In this document: piece after piece, positions 53,491 through 62,536 of the stretch
Position numbering within the stretch: position 1 is the stretch's first letter
Layout: each line of letters starts with the position of its first letter
From: an uncultured Bacteroidales bacterium
GTDB lineage: Bacteria > Bacteroidota > Bacteroidia > Bacteroidales > P3
Assembly (NCBI GenBank): GCA_905234665.1
Contig: CAJOIV010000022.1
Location: forward strand, 1 to 64,000
DNA: 64,000 bases
Direction of reading: 5' to 3'
Program-made: the position numbers and the translations under genes
The notes under the pieces: generated by a model
Told to the model about the DNA's origin: nothing
The model's database searches: none
The model's input: only the letters and a program-made list of their open reading frames with translations

Positions 53491-53883
53491 TTATGCAGTT
53501 ATTAGTTCTGTCACTTTGTCAAGGAAAGCGCGTGTTGGTTGGAGGACATCGTCGAGGTCGTCCTTGCTGAAGTCGAACATGTCGCTGTAGTCGCCCTTGG
53601 TGCGCCAGTTGAGGAGTTTGGAATAGACGCGGTACTCGTCGGCAGTCATCTCACCAGTGCGCACTACTGCTTCGGAAAACTTGGCAATCACACCGGCGTG
53701 TGACTTGGCACCAATGCCGCGTTTCAAAAGTAGAGCCGAGGCGGAGTAGAAACAGGCGTAGTACAGGCGGTTGATAGCCGAGTTCCACTGGGTCGCATCG
53801 TATAGTATCAACGCCGCATTATAGACTTCCTCCGCCTTGGTGAGGCGATAGGCTATGAATTCGTCTATTTCGTTTTCTTTCAT
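53491..53883 (-). CDS. HEPN domain protein (toxin half of MNT/HEPN pair)
   Basis: 130 residues, all helical. It contains the HEPN core NSAINRLYYACFYSASALLL and R55xxxxxxH62 (RGIGAKSH), matching the RX4-6H RNase motif. It lies 4 nt after the nucleotidyltransferase gene. MNT/HEPN pairs act as toxin-antitoxin modules in which the nucleotidyltransferase modifies the HEPN RNase; that role here is inferred from the pairing. Confidence 0.85.
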   Translation of the reverse strand: MKENEIDEFIAYRLTKAEEVYNAALILYDATQWNSAINRLYYACFYSASALLLKRGIGAKSHAGVIAKFSEAVVRTGEMTADEYRVYSKLLNWRTKGDYSDMFDFSKDDLDDVLQPTRAFLDKVTELITA

Positions 53884-53887
53884 ATCA

Positions 53888-54202
53888 CTATAGTCTTATA
53901 GCCTCGCGGCAGACGTTCTGGTAGAATGGCGTTATGCTATGGCGTCCGTGCCAGTCGCTCTTGCCATAGGCAAAAAGATGCACTACCTCGCCGGTCTCTA
54001 TCATTAGGTCGGTCATGTGGTCGATAAAGCGGCCTTCCTCGCGGACAGTGAGGGTGTCCTTGGGCGAGAGTACGAGCACATCCCAATCTGAATCCTCGTG
54101 GGATGTGCCACGCACACGCGACCCATAAAGCCATACCTCGGCTTGGGGGTCGGTCTCAAGGATATTATCCTTTATCCTTTTTTGCATCAAACGGTCGGTC
54201 AT
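53888..54202 (-). CDS. Minimal nucleotidyltransferase (antitoxin half of MNT/HEPN pair)
   Basis: 104 residues with the Pol-beta nucleotidyltransferase motif in LYGSRVRGTSHEDSDWDVLV (G27-S28 and D39/D41). Start ATG at 54202, just downstream of ileS on the same strand. Complete for this family. Confidence 0.88.
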   Translation of the reverse strand: MTDRLMQKRIKDNILETDPQAEVWLYGSRVRGTSHEDSDWDVLVLSPKDTLTVREEGRFIDHMTDLMIETGEVVHLFAYGKSDWHGRHSITPFYQNVCREAIRL

Positions 54203-54245
54203 AATATCTTCTGTTGTTTTGTGCTATAACGCGAAGAATCTGTTT

Positions 54246-57200
54246 TTATTGTGCTTTGGCTATCTTGATGCGGGTGGGTTGGCCGTCGAGGATTTCAATC
54301 TCGGTGCCGTCGGCAAGAATGTCGGCCCGGACACCGGGTTCGGGGACGAGGGTCAGGGAGGTGCAGAGAGTCTCGGCGCAGATGTAGTCGCGGTAGGCTT
54401 CCACGGCTGCATCCCACTCGCCGCTCTGGAGGGTGACGACGATGCGGTCGGTGACGTCGAAGCCTTCCTTGCGGATATTCTGGATGCGGTTGACCAGCTC
54501 GCGGGCGATGCCTTCGTTGCGGAGCTCGGGGGTGACGGTGATGTCGAGTGCGACGGTGAGACTGCCCTCGTTGGCGACGACCCAGCCGGGGATGTCCTGC
54601 GTGGCGATCTCCACGTCGGTGAGCAGCACCTCGGCCTCCTGGCCGTCGATGGTCAGCACACAGCGGCCTTCGGCCTCGAGGGCGTTGATCTGCTGCTGGC
54701 TGAAGGCCATGATGGCGTTGCCGAGGGCTTTCATGATCTTGCCGTAGCGGGGACCGAGGGTCTTGAAGTTGGGCTTGATTTTCTTGACGAGCATCTCGTT
54801 GTCGGGGCTGACGAACTCAATCTCCTTGATGTTGAGCTCGGAGCAGATGAGGTGCTTCACGCGCTCCACCTGCTGGCGGAACTCCTCTGTGGCAGCGGGA
54901 ATCATCAGCTTGGCCAGCGGCTGGCGCACGCGCAGGTTGCTCTTCTTGCGGAGCGAGAGGCCCATGGAGCAGATCTGCTGTGCCAGCTGCATGCGCTCCT
55001 CGAGGGCGCTGTCGCGCATCTCCTCGTGCACCTCGGGGAATGTGAGGTGGTGGATGCTCTCGACGTTGTGGCGGCGGGTGACGCCGTTGAGGTCGCGGAA
55101 GAGGCGCTCGCTGAAGAAGGGCGCGATGGGCGACATGAGGCGGGCGAGGGTCTCGAGGCAGGTGTAGAGAGTCTGGTAGGCGGAGAGCTTGTCGTCATTC
55201 ATCTCCCCACGCCAGAAGCGGCGGCGGCTGAGTCTCACGTACCAGTTGCTCAGATAGGCATCGACGAAGTCCTGGATGGCGCGGCCCGCGCGGGTGGGTT
55301 CGTAGTCGTCGAAGGCCTCGTCGACTTTCTTCACGAGGGTGTTGAGCTCGGAGAGAATCCAACGGTCGATTTCTGGGCGCTGGGCGTAGGGCAGGTCGGG
55401 CTGGCTGTAGTCGAAGCCGTCGATGTTGGCGTAGAGGGCGAAGAAGGCGTAGGTGTTGTAGAGGGTGCCAAAGAGCTTGCGGCGCACCTCGGTGACGCCG
55501 GCGGTGTCGAACTTGAGGTTGTCCCACGGCTGGCTGTTGGTAATCATGTACCAGCGGGTGGCGTCGGGGCCTTCGGCCTTGAGGGTCTCGAAGGGGTCGA
55601 CGGCGTTGCCGAGGCGTTTCGACATCTTGTTGCCGTTCTTGTCGAGCACGAGGCCGTTGCTGATGACGTTCTTGAAGGCCACGCTGTCGAAGCACATGGT
55701 GGCGATGGCGTGTAGGGTGTAGAACCATCCGCGCGTCTGGTCGACACCCTCGGCGATGAAGTCGGCGGGGAACTGCTCTTTCTTGAGTTCCTCACCCAGG
55801 TAGTGGATCTGGGCGTAGGGCATGGCGCCACTGTCGAACCACACGTCGATGAGGTCGGGCTCGCGGCGCATGGGCTTGCCGGAGGGCGAGACGAGGATGA
55901 CGTCGTCGATATAGGGCCTATGCAGGTCAAAGCCTTCCTTGGCGTAGGCGTTCTCTTTCATCACGCCCGCGGCGACGGCCTTGTCAATTTCCTTGCGGAG
56001 TTCGGCGATGCTGCCGATGCATATTTCCTCCTTGCCGTCCTCGGTGCGCCAGATGGGCAGCGGGGTGCCCCAGTAGCGGCTGCGGCTGAGGTTCCAGTCG
56101 ACGATATTCTCGAGCCAGTTGCCGAAGCGGCCTGTGCCGGTGGCTTCGGGCTTCCAGTTGATGGTCTTGTTGAGTTCAATCATGCGCTCCTTGAAGGCGG
56201 TGGTGCGGATGAACCAGCTGTCGAGCGGGTAGTAGAGCACGGGCTTGTCCGTGCGCCAGCAGTGGGGGTAGTTGTGGGTGTGTTTCTCACTCTTGAGCAG
56301 TTTGCCCTGCTCCTTGAGCATGATGACCAGCTCCACGTCGAGGCTCATGTCCTTCTCTGTCTTGGTGGGGTCGAAGGCGTTCTTGACGAACTTGCCGGCG
56401 TACTTGCCGTACTCCTCTGTGTCGACGTTCTCCTTGACCCATGAGGGGTCGAGGTCCTCGATAGGCACGAAGCGGCCGCGCTTGTCGACCATGGGCATCT
56501 GCTTGCCGTCGCGGTCGTACATGAGCAGGTCTCCGATGCCGGCCTTCTTGGCCACGCGGGCGTCGTCGGCGCCGAAGGTGGGGGCAATATGGACGATGCC
56601 GGTGCCGTCCTCAGTGGTGACGTAGTCGCCCAGGATGATGCGGAAAGCCTCGCCCTCGGCGGCGGGACGGTGGGTCTGGTTGGCCATGTCGACCACGGTG
56701 GGCTTCACCCAGGGGATGAGCTGCTCGTAGGCGATGCTTTCGAGGTCCTTGCCCTTGCAGCGGCCGAGAATTCGGCAGGGCGTCAGCTTGGACTTGGAGG
56801 TGGCAGGTTTTTCCGGATTATCCGGAGATTCCGGGCTTTCCGGCATCTCTGTGTAGAAGTCGCCCATGCGGGGCTCGGCCATGATGATGCAGCAGGGCTC
56901 GCCCGTGGTGGGGTGGGTGGTCTCGAGCAGCACATAGTCGATGCTGGGACCCACGCAGAGGGCGGTGTTGCTGGGCAGCGTCCACGGGGTGGTCGTCCAG
57001 GCAATGGCATAAGTGGGCAGGCCTTGTGCTTCAGGCAGCGCCTGGCGCACACGGAACATCGCCACGCAGGTGGTGTCCTTCACGTCGCGGTAGCAGCCGG
57101 GGAGGTTGAGCTCGTGGCTCGAGAGGCCCGTGCCGGCGGCGGGGCTGTAGGGCTGGATGGTGTAGCCCTTATAGAGGAGGCCCTTGTCGTAGAGCTTCTT

Positions 57201-57689
57201 GAGCAGGAACCAGAGGGTCTCGATATACTCGTTTTCGAAAGTGATGTAGGGATGCTTGAGGTCGACCCAGTAGCCCATCTGGCGGGTCAGCTCGTCCCAG
57301 AGGTCTTTGTACTTCAGCACCTCGGTGCGGCAGGCGCGGTTGTAGTCGTCGACGCTGATTTTCTTGCCGATATCCTCCTTGGTGATGCCGAGGTTCTTCT
57401 CCACGCCCAGTTCCACGGGCAGGCCGTGGGTGTCCCAGCCGGCCTTGCGGTCGACGAAGAATCCCTTCTGCGCCTTGTAGCGGCAGAATACATCCTTGAT
57501 GGTGCGGGCCATCACGTGGTGGATGCCGGGCTTGCCGTTGGCCGACGGGGGACCGTCGTAGAAGACATACGAGGGGTGTCCCTCGGAGAGTTTCTGTCCC
57601 TTCTCGAAAATTTCGTTCTCTTCCCAAAAACGGCGGATTTCCTCGCCCAATTGGGTCATGTCAAGCTGTTTATACTCGGTGTACTTCAT
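54246..57689 (-). CDS. ileS: Isoleucyl-tRNA synthetase
   Basis: 1147 residues, class I synthetase. The HIGH-type motif is in PPSANGKPGIHHVMA near residue 50; the editing-domain region has IAWTTTPWTLPSNTALCVG and YVTTEDGTGIVHIAPTFGAD; KMSKS is in LDKNGNKMSKRLGNAVDPFE. The length fits the long IleS form. Consensus promoter at 57769-57798; the leader of about 75 nt shows no T-box. Confidence 0.96.
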   Translation of the reverse strand: MKYTEYKQLDMTQLGEEIRRFWEENEIFEKGQKLSEGHPSYVFYDGPPSANGKPGIHHVMARTIKDVFCRYKAQKGFFVDRKAGWDTHGLPVELGVEKNLGITKEDIGKKISVDDYNRACRTEVLKYKDLWDELTRQMGYWVDLKHPYITFENEYIETLWFLLKKLYDKGLLYKGYTIQPYSPAAGTGLSSHELNLPGCYRDVKDTTCVAMFRVRQALPEAQGLPTYAIAWTTTPWTLPSNTALCVGPSIDYVLLETTHPTTGEPCCIIMAEPRMGDFYTEMPESPESPDNPEKPATSKSKLTPCRILGRCKGKDLESIAYEQLIPWVKPTVVDMANQTHRPAAEGEAFRIILGDYVTTEDGTGIVHIAPTFGADDARVAKKAGIGDLLMYDRDGKQMPMVDKRGRFVPIEDLDPSWVKENVDTEEYGKYAGKFVKNAFDPTKTEKDMSLDVELVIMLKEQGKLLKSEKHTHNYPHCWRTDKPVLYYPLDSWFIRTTAFKERMIELNKTINWKPEATGTGRFGNWLENIVDWNLSRSRYWGTPLPIWRTEDGKEEICIGSIAELRKEIDKAVAAGVMKENAYAKEGFDLHRPYIDDVILVSPSGKPMRREPDLIDVWFDSGAMPYAQIHYLGEELKKEQFPADFIAEGVDQTRGWFYTLHAIATMCFDSVAFKNVISNGLVLDKNGNKMSKRLGNAVDPFETLKAEGPDATRWYMITNSQPWDNLKFDTAGVTEVRRKLFGTLYNTYAFFALYANIDGFDYSQPDLPYAQRPEIDRWILSELNTLVKKVDEAFDDYEPTRAGRAIQDFVDAYLSNWYVRLSRRRFWRGEMNDDKLSAYQTLYTCLETLARLMSPIAPFFSERLFRDLNGVTRRHNVESIHHLTFPEVHEEMRDSALEERMQLAQQICSMGLSLRKKSNLRVRQPLAKLMIPAATEEFRQQVERVKHLICSELNIKEIEFVSPDNEMLVKKIKPNFKTLGPRYGKIMKALGNAIMAFSQQQINALEAEGRCVLTIDGQEAEVLLTDVEIATQDIPGWVVANEGSLTVALDITVTPELRNEGIARELVNRIQNIRKEGFDVTDRIVVTLQSGEWDAAVEAYRDYICAETLCTSLTLVPEPGVRADILADGTEIEILDGQPTRIKIAKAQ

Positions 57690-57768
57690 TAAGGTAGGTA
57701 TGTTGAGTGTTATTATAAATCATATAATCAATCACATGCATCGTGGCTGGCGACGCATGACCAAACTG

Positions 57769-57798
57769 CAAAGATACGAAAAAATCCGCTCTTTTCAA
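57769..57798 (-). promoter_or_regulatory. Promoter of ileS
   Basis: Minus strand: TTG (57796-57798), 19 nt, TATCTTTG (57769-57776), a perfect consensus match. Confidence 0.88.
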
Positions 57799-57823
57799 GA
57801 AAAAAGATGCAACACACCAACGT

Positions 57824-59212
57824 CTACTGCACCACCAGTCTTTTGACCATCTTCCCCGCAGCAGTCTGCACTACCACATGGTACGTCCCTTTCGCAAACC
57901 CTGCAAGATCAATCTTCACTGTCCGCTCATCCCCCCTCCGCTGCAGTAAACAATGCCCCGCAGCGTCAAACACCGCCACACTTTGCATCGGAAACGAAGA
58001 AAAGATGAAAGCCACGTCCGTGGCAGGATTAGGCATCAGATAAGTGAACTGCCCGGCCATCGGACCGATTCCCGTCGAGTCCACCACCGTCGTGTCCTCT
58101 CCCCCATGCGTCGTGTCTGGAGGTGTCAGGCCCGTATAAAACTGTATACCATGCCCCCACACTCCCCACATCATCGTGTCGTGCATTGGGCAGGAATGGT
58201 GCCGGTAGGCGCGGATACGTGCCTGGTAATATCTTCCCGTATCAAACATGGCAACAACCCTGACCGAACTATCCGCAGTCGACACTGTCTCCCACGCATC
58301 GCTACCCAATGGGGCATACTGCACCTCATAGAGGAGATCCTCCTCCTCGCTGCAGGAATCCCTGCCCGTATTCCACGCAAATGTCGGATACCCCACCCGG
58401 ATGTTCTCCAAACGGAAATTCTGCACAGTGTCATTTCTGATGTCCTCCAGTTCGTCATACGGCCTGACAATAGGGAAAAAACCGCCCCACACCAGCATAT
58501 TGTCATACCCTCGGGGTGCCAAAATTCCTGTATCCGACAAAAACAATAAGTTTTCCCGAATCGAGGGTGTATGATTCCCCAGAGCTCCATACAAGTAATC
58601 TATGGGTACCAAGCCAAGGTCGTTTGCAGCAATACCCACGTAAAAAGTGTCACCTATCTCAATCGGCCCGTCAAAATAAAATTCCACCAAAGGGCTGTAA
58701 AGAGAGGGCTTGACAACGATTGTATCAATATCGTTATATCCATAACCGTAATAAAAATACCTCGACGGCTTGAATATGTCATTCTCAGCGTGTTTGAAAT
58801 ACGGGCGCATCCTTCCCGAGGCTATCGTGACATACTGGCCGTTGCTGTCCTTGTATAGCAGTGTTCCCCGAATGGAGTCCGTAAAATACGGATTCTGATA
58901 TTCCGTATCGGATAAACTTATGCATGCCACTATCGTAGTCACCGCCACGCCATAGACAACCACAGGGCTCGCAGGGGAGTATCGCATTCCTGCGAACATG
59001 GTTCCCCAAGGAATTTGATGACCGCCAAGATTCCAATAGGGTGTTGGAATGTTCAGCGGTGCATTATACATAAATCCGTCATAGGTGCGGTCCAGCACTT
59101 CCGAACACGAGGCGTAGGGGGTCCTCCTCCCCTCGTAAGGGTCGTACTGGGCGTATACTCGGCCTGTCAGCATCCCACCCAATGCAATGCATAGAAATAA
59201 AATCTTTTTCAT
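57824..59212 (-). CDS. T9SS type A cargo protein, intact paralogue of the 23425 pseudogene
   Basis: 462 residues. Signal peptide (1-21, ending GRVYAQ); a conserved domain with LVEFYFDGPIEIGDTFYVGI near residue 175; a fibronectin-like segment (LLYEVQYAPLGSDAWETVST ... YYQARIRAYRHHSCPMHDTM) that aligns with the first and second frames of the pseudogene; and a sorting domain (YLMPNPATDVAFIF ... FAKGTYHVVVQT ... VKRLVVQ). Directly downstream (19 nt) of the 59232-60710 paralogue, matching the order at 22061-24709. Confidence 0.85.
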   Translation of the reverse strand: MKKILFLCIALGGMLTGRVYAQYDPYEGRRTPYASCSEVLDRTYDGFMYNAPLNIPTPYWNLGGHQIPWGTMFAGMRYSPASPVVVYGVAVTTIVACISLSDTEYQNPYFTDSIRGTLLYKDSNGQYVTIASGRMRPYFKHAENDIFKPSRYFYYGYGYNDIDTIVVKPSLYSPLVEFYFDGPIEIGDTFYVGIAANDLGLVPIDYLYGALGNHTPSIRENLLFLSDTGILAPRGYDNMLVWGGFFPIVRPYDELEDIRNDTVQNFRLENIRVGYPTFAWNTGRDSCSEEEDLLYEVQYAPLGSDAWETVSTADSSVRVVAMFDTGRYYQARIRAYRHHSCPMHDTMMWGVWGHGIQFYTGLTPPDTTHGGEDTTVVDSTGIGPMAGQFTYLMPNPATDVAFIFSSFPMQSVAVFDAAGHCLLQRRGDERTVKIDLAGFAKGTYHVVVQTAAGKMVKRLVVQ

Positions 59213-59231
59213 TATTCCTGCGTGTTTATAA

Positions 59232-60710
59232 TTATTTACATAGCAGATTATAGTTGGAACTTAGCACAGGAGTTGGTATGTCGGTTATCAGAAAACTTTC
59301 GGTTCCCGCTCCCTTGTTGATAGAATATGTATTCATTGACAAGTCGGCAATCTTGTGTATATCCACATAGTCTGTGATATAGCAAGGAGGAGAAGGCGGT
59401 TGGGTGGTCAAGTTCTTCAGTATCCAGTAATCACCCCCCGAGGCCAAAAAACAATCCAGTGGCTCAATCCAATCGATAGAGCTGAATGAAAGTCCGTACA
59501 CCTGCTCATAGATTCCCTTGGCCATATAAGGCGCGGGGTTAGGAGGCGTCGGCCCAACTATAACAGTCCCCACAGGAGAAAAAGTATTGTATGGCTCAAC
59601 AAACAGAAACGTATAATTGTTCACACTCCCGTTTGTTGGGAAAATCATATCTTGTAACAGAACCAAGGTGTGCTTGTCAGGCACATACACCATGTCTATC
59701 GGGTCGGACATGTAATTGTTCAGGCTGAAAGCCTGCGACCCCGTCATTGTCATAGAGTAGAGGTCAATTGTTCGTATTCGAATGTCATAAGGAACCCCGC
59801 TCCCCAAAATATACTCCCCACGGGTTGCCAGTGCTATCGTGTCTCCCATCATGGAACAGCAAACGTATTTTGAATGACCTTCATCAGGAATATAACACCA
59901 ATTGATATTAAAAGGATAAGTGTTTACCACATCATTTTTGTCACATAACCTGATGGCAAGTATTGGTGTTGAGAAGCTGGACACTCGGCTTATCAACGCA
60001 ACGAAATTATCGGTCACAACAATATCATCAATCCGTTCATCCGCAGACCTATCATTAACAGGAATAAAATCATACGCGGTGGTATTCCAATAGTTCTGTG
60101 GGTTGACAAACTCAAACAGAAGATTTTGCGTACAGGAACTTGATGCGCATGGGTCGAAGAGTGTAGTATAGGATATGCCCCCCGACTTATAGTTATTGTT
60201 TACAAGTATTGACGGGTAGTTATTGTTTGCATAATATTCATCACCCAAAGCCACCACCCTTAAGTTATGGTTGTCATCTGGATAAACCACCATTTTGTAT
60301 AGCACAGATGCATTGTTGGACACTTGGTATCTCACATTTGCGGACCCGCCAGAAGCAATATCGGGAATAGGTATACTGGCCAGAAATGCCGACCCTGTAG
60401 GGGCGTATTGTCCGCAAATGAAGAGGTCGTCCCCCCATGACTGCATGTCATACACCTCGTACCCATAGTCAAGTTCAATATAATTTCTGTTACCGGAAAT
60501 GTCCGTCAAACTAATAACTCCCAAAGAAGTTGCAGCATCTACATGATATATTATCCATTGGTCGGGAGAATAGTCTCTGATTATTGACGTTTGCGTTTGT
60601 GGAGTAATTCCGTAAAGGATGTAGTCGGGGTACGTCTGAGCGTTCAGATTGAATGTTTGCAATAAGGAAAAAACTATCCAATTGCATGATAAACAGATTA
60701 CTTTTTTCAT
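59232..60710 (-). CDS. Exported protein, paralogue of 22061-23416
   Basis: 492 residues with a signal peptide (1-24, ending NLNAQ). Shared features with 22061-23416 include an early RDYSPDQWIIYHVDA block, DLFICGQYAPTGSAFLASIP near 105 (the other has YFCGADRNHNACYGFVDI), a late MTGSQAFSLNN/MVYVPDKHT region and similar length. No sorting domain is visible. A+T-rich compared with neighbours. It has its own consensus promoter and precedes a T9SS cargo gene. Function unknown; constant pairing with the cargo gene suggests they act together. Confidence 0.75.
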   Translation of the reverse strand: MKKVICLSCNWIVFSLLQTFNLNAQTYPDYILYGITPQTQTSIIRDYSPDQWIIYHVDAATSLGVISLTDISGNRNYIELDYGYEVYDMQSWGDDLFICGQYAPTGSAFLASIPIPDIASGGSANVRYQVSNNASVLYKMVVYPDDNHNLRVVALGDEYYANNNYPSILVNNNYKSGGISYTTLFDPCASSSCTQNLLFEFVNPQNYWNTTAYDFIPVNDRSADERIDDIVVTDNFVALISRVSSFSTPILAIRLCDKNDVVNTYPFNINWCYIPDEGHSKYVCCSMMGDTIALATRGEYILGSGVPYDIRIRTIDLYSMTMTGSQAFSLNNYMSDPIDMVYVPDKHTLVLLQDMIFPTNGSVNNYTFLFVEPYNTFSPVGTVIVGPTPPNPAPYMAKGIYEQVYGLSFSSIDWIEPLDCFLASGGDYWILKNLTTQPPSPPCYITDYVDIHKIADLSMNTYSINKGAGTESFLITDIPTPVLSSNYNLLCK

Positions 60711-60744
60711 GGTTGTAAGGATGATAGGTGTTAATTAATATCTG

Positions 60745-60774
60745 CAAAGGTACAAATAATTTTTCTTTTTACAA
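60745..60774 (-). promoter_or_regulatory. Promoter of 59232-60710
   Basis: Minus strand: TTG (60772-60774), 19 nt, TACCTTTG (60745-60752), 34 nt before the ATG. Confidence 0.85.
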
Positions 60775-60902
60775 GAAAATATTGCACATGCGCGCTGCAC
60801 GGTGCGCGCGAGGTTGGTTCCGGGCGGTAAATATGCCTGTTTCCGGGGTGTTCCGGCGTATTTTTCTGTGGGTGGGCTGCGGGGGTGGGGAGCGTAGGTG
60901 GA

Positions 60903-61493
60903 TTAGCCGCGGTGGGCGAGGGTGAGGGCGTATCGGCGGGGACGGTCGACGGAGGTGTCGAGCCGTATGTCTGGCGGTATGTCGGCGAGGATGTCGCGCA
61001 GGGTGTCGCGGATGCCGGTGCCGTAGTATTTGAAGAGGGCTTCCTTGCGGGTCCAAAGTCGGGCGAAGGCCTCGTCGGGATGCTCGGCGGCCTCCACCTC
61101 CTGCACCTCGCTGTCGTTCATGGTGTAGCGCAGCAGGGAGGGTTTGGGCTCGATGAAGCGTTCCACGTCGATGCCCACGGGGCTGTCGTCAACGGCCACG
61201 GCGATGGCATGGGGGCAGTGGCTGAGGTTGAAGTGGATATGCGGGTAGTCGTGGAGGGAGGGTTTCCCGTGCTCGCCGATGTCGAGACGGAAGTCCTCGT
61301 CGAGGGCGATGCCGTAGTGCTCATGTAGCAGCTGGTGCAGCATCTCGTAGCTCTTCAGGCAGTTGTACTTCCCGCTGAGGTGCCTGAACTTCAGCGCCTC
61401 CTCCCGCCGCGCGGGCGATGCCGCTTCCAGCAGCCTCCGCACCTCCTCCTCGGAGCATTGCCCCATATCGGTAAATACCAGCGTGTGTGTCAT
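60903..61493 (-). CDS. 4'-phosphopantetheinyl transferase superfamily protein
   Basis: 196 residues, Sfp-like. It transfers phosphopantetheine from CoA to carrier proteins. Motifs: HFNLSHCPHAIAVAV, PVGIDVERF and FARLWTRKEALFKYYGTGI with the W-xx-K-E-A core. No polyketide or non-ribosomal peptide genes are nearby, so it may serve acyl carrier protein or a distant pathway. 2 nt before the following toxin-like gene in the minus direction. Confidence 0.88.
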   Translation of the reverse strand: MTHTLVFTDMGQCSEEEVRRLLEAASPARREEALKFRHLSGKYNCLKSYEMLHQLLHEHYGIALDEDFRLDIGEHGKPSLHDYPHIHFNLSHCPHAIAVAVDDSPVGIDVERFIEPKPSLLRYTMNDSEVQEVEAAEHPDEAFARLWTRKEALFKYYGTGIRDTLRDILADIPPDIRLDTSVDRPRRYALTLAHRG

Positions 61494-61495
61494 TC

Positions 61496-61810
61496 CTAGT
61501 GGTACAGCAAACTATGGACAGCGTCGTGGATGACAATTACTGTTTCTCCGCGTACATCAACCGTTATCTCGTAGGCAAAGTGAAAATCCTCACAGATAAA
61601 TTCTTGCCATCCTTTTTCTATCCATTCTGGCTTAAGTCTGGCTAGAGGAAAGATGGGTGCATAGTTGGCAAGCGATTCCAATCCGTCATAGAGACGGTTT
61701 TTCTTGCGTTCTACGGTCTCATAACTCAGCGTGTGCCAATGACTCAAAATGGCGGCATCATAGAAAGAATCTATGGCCTGGTCTACACGTTCTTCAACTA
61801 TCAGCTTCAT
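61496..61810 (-). CDS. RelE/ParE-like toxin candidate
   Basis: 104 residues. The pattern of a helical N-terminus (AIDSFYDAAILSHWHTLSYE), a basic segment (ERKKNRLYDGLESLANYA) and a beta-rich C-terminus (FAYEITVDVRGETVIVIHDA) fits the RelE/ParE fold. It overlaps the small upstream gene by ATGA (61807-61810), the usual antitoxin-toxin arrangement. Similarity is by pattern only. Confidence 0.65.
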   Translation of the reverse strand: MKLIVEERVDQAIDSFYDAAILSHWHTLSYETVERKKNRLYDGLESLANYAPIFPLARLKPEWIEKGWQEFICEDFHFAYEITVDVRGETVIVIHDAVHSLLYH

Positions 61811-61998
61811 GCTTCAGGATGATAGAACCTGTATATTTTTTCGGTCAGTCTCCTCCGGGATTCTTCAAGAGGAATACACCGTGCAATTTCCTCGTCGGAA
61901 ATTACCCGACAAGCCCTTTTTGCGACAGTTCCGAATTTCATTTCAGGTTCGCCAACCATCTGAGTATCTTCATCTTCCATTGAATACGTATGTGCCAT
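61807..61998 (-). CDS. Small antitoxin candidate
   Basis: 63 residues, acidic N-terminus and a basic C-terminal helix (LEESRRRLTEKIYRFYH). No DNA-binding motif is obvious. Called from size, promoter (62019-62026) and overlap with the RelE-like gene. Confidence 0.55.
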   Translation of the reverse strand: MAHTYSMEDEDTQMVGEPEMKFGTVAKRACRVISDEEIARCIPLEESRRRLTEKIYRFYHPEA

Positions 61999-62018
61999 TG
62001 CCTGATTGTTTTACTATG

Positions 62019-62026
62019 CAAAGATA
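62019..62026 (-). promoter_or_regulatory. Promoter -7 box for the toxin-antitoxin pair
   Basis: Minus-strand TATCTTTG 21 nt before the ATG at 61998. Confidence 0.65.
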
Positions 62027-62053
62027 CGAAAAAAAAACGACATACACGCACTT

Positions 62054-62119
62054 GGGGGAAATAAGTTTCCCCCCTTTTTAATGACGAGAATTATGCTTTT
62101 TCTTAATTCCCGTCATTAA
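62054..62119. repeat. Two adjacent hairpins upstream of the toxin-antitoxin unit
   Basis: GGGGGAAA-TAAG-TTTCCCCC followed by CTTTTT (62055-62079), then a second inverted repeat TTAATGACG/CGTCATTAA extended by GAATTA/TAATTC (62078-62119). The first resembles a plus-strand terminator, although no plus gene precedes it. Confidence 0.5.
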
Positions 62120-62182
62120 GGACATCCTCGACGCCTATATCAATAGCGTCCAGCAGCTGAATGTTTTTGTTGTTTTGGATGA

Positions 62183-62521
62183 TTAATTATAGAGGAATGT
62201 CAAATGGAGTAGGGCGTTGATACCACAGATTCCAGCCGGAATCCAGAAGAATTGGCCTGCATATTGTATGGCGTTTCCTATACGATTGTCTAACAGGTCT
62301 ATTTCGCTCATGGTCCAGAACCATCGTGGAGGGACCTCTTCAGCCCATCCAGTGAATCCCACAATCAAACCTACAATGGCGCAGATTCCACCATAAACTA
62401 TTGTTTTTGTGATACTCATGCCACCACTGATTTCTCCCATCATTTTACCTCCCCAGTAGGCGAGTGCTGCAAGCCCAATGATTGGGAAGATAACTCTCCA
62501 TATCCAAAGAAATAATTTCAT
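62183..62521 (-). CDS. Small integral membrane protein
   Basis: 112 residues with about four hydrophobic segments (WIWRVIFPIIGLAALAYWGG; ITKTIVYGGICAIVGLIVGF; a loop; then YAGQFFWIPAGICGINALLH). Probably co-transcribed with the DUF4230 genes (15-nt gap). Not recognised. Confidence 0.65.
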   Translation of the reverse strand: MKLFLWIWRVIFPIIGLAALAYWGGKMMGEISGGMSITKTIVYGGICAIVGLIVGFTGWAEEVPPRWFWTMSEIDLLDNRIGNAIQYAGQFFWIPAGICGINALLHLTFLYN

Positions 62522-62536
62522 AGCGTTGTTCCGAGG

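Noticed and set aside
57690-57762. T-box riboswitch in the ileS leader
   Set aside because: The leader is only about 75 nt and lacks the specifier loop and T-box sequence; Bacteroidota rarely use T-boxes.
60903-61493. Phosphopantetheinyl transferase as part of a natural-product cluster
   Set aside because: No polyketide, non-ribosomal peptide or aryl polyene genes lie within the window.
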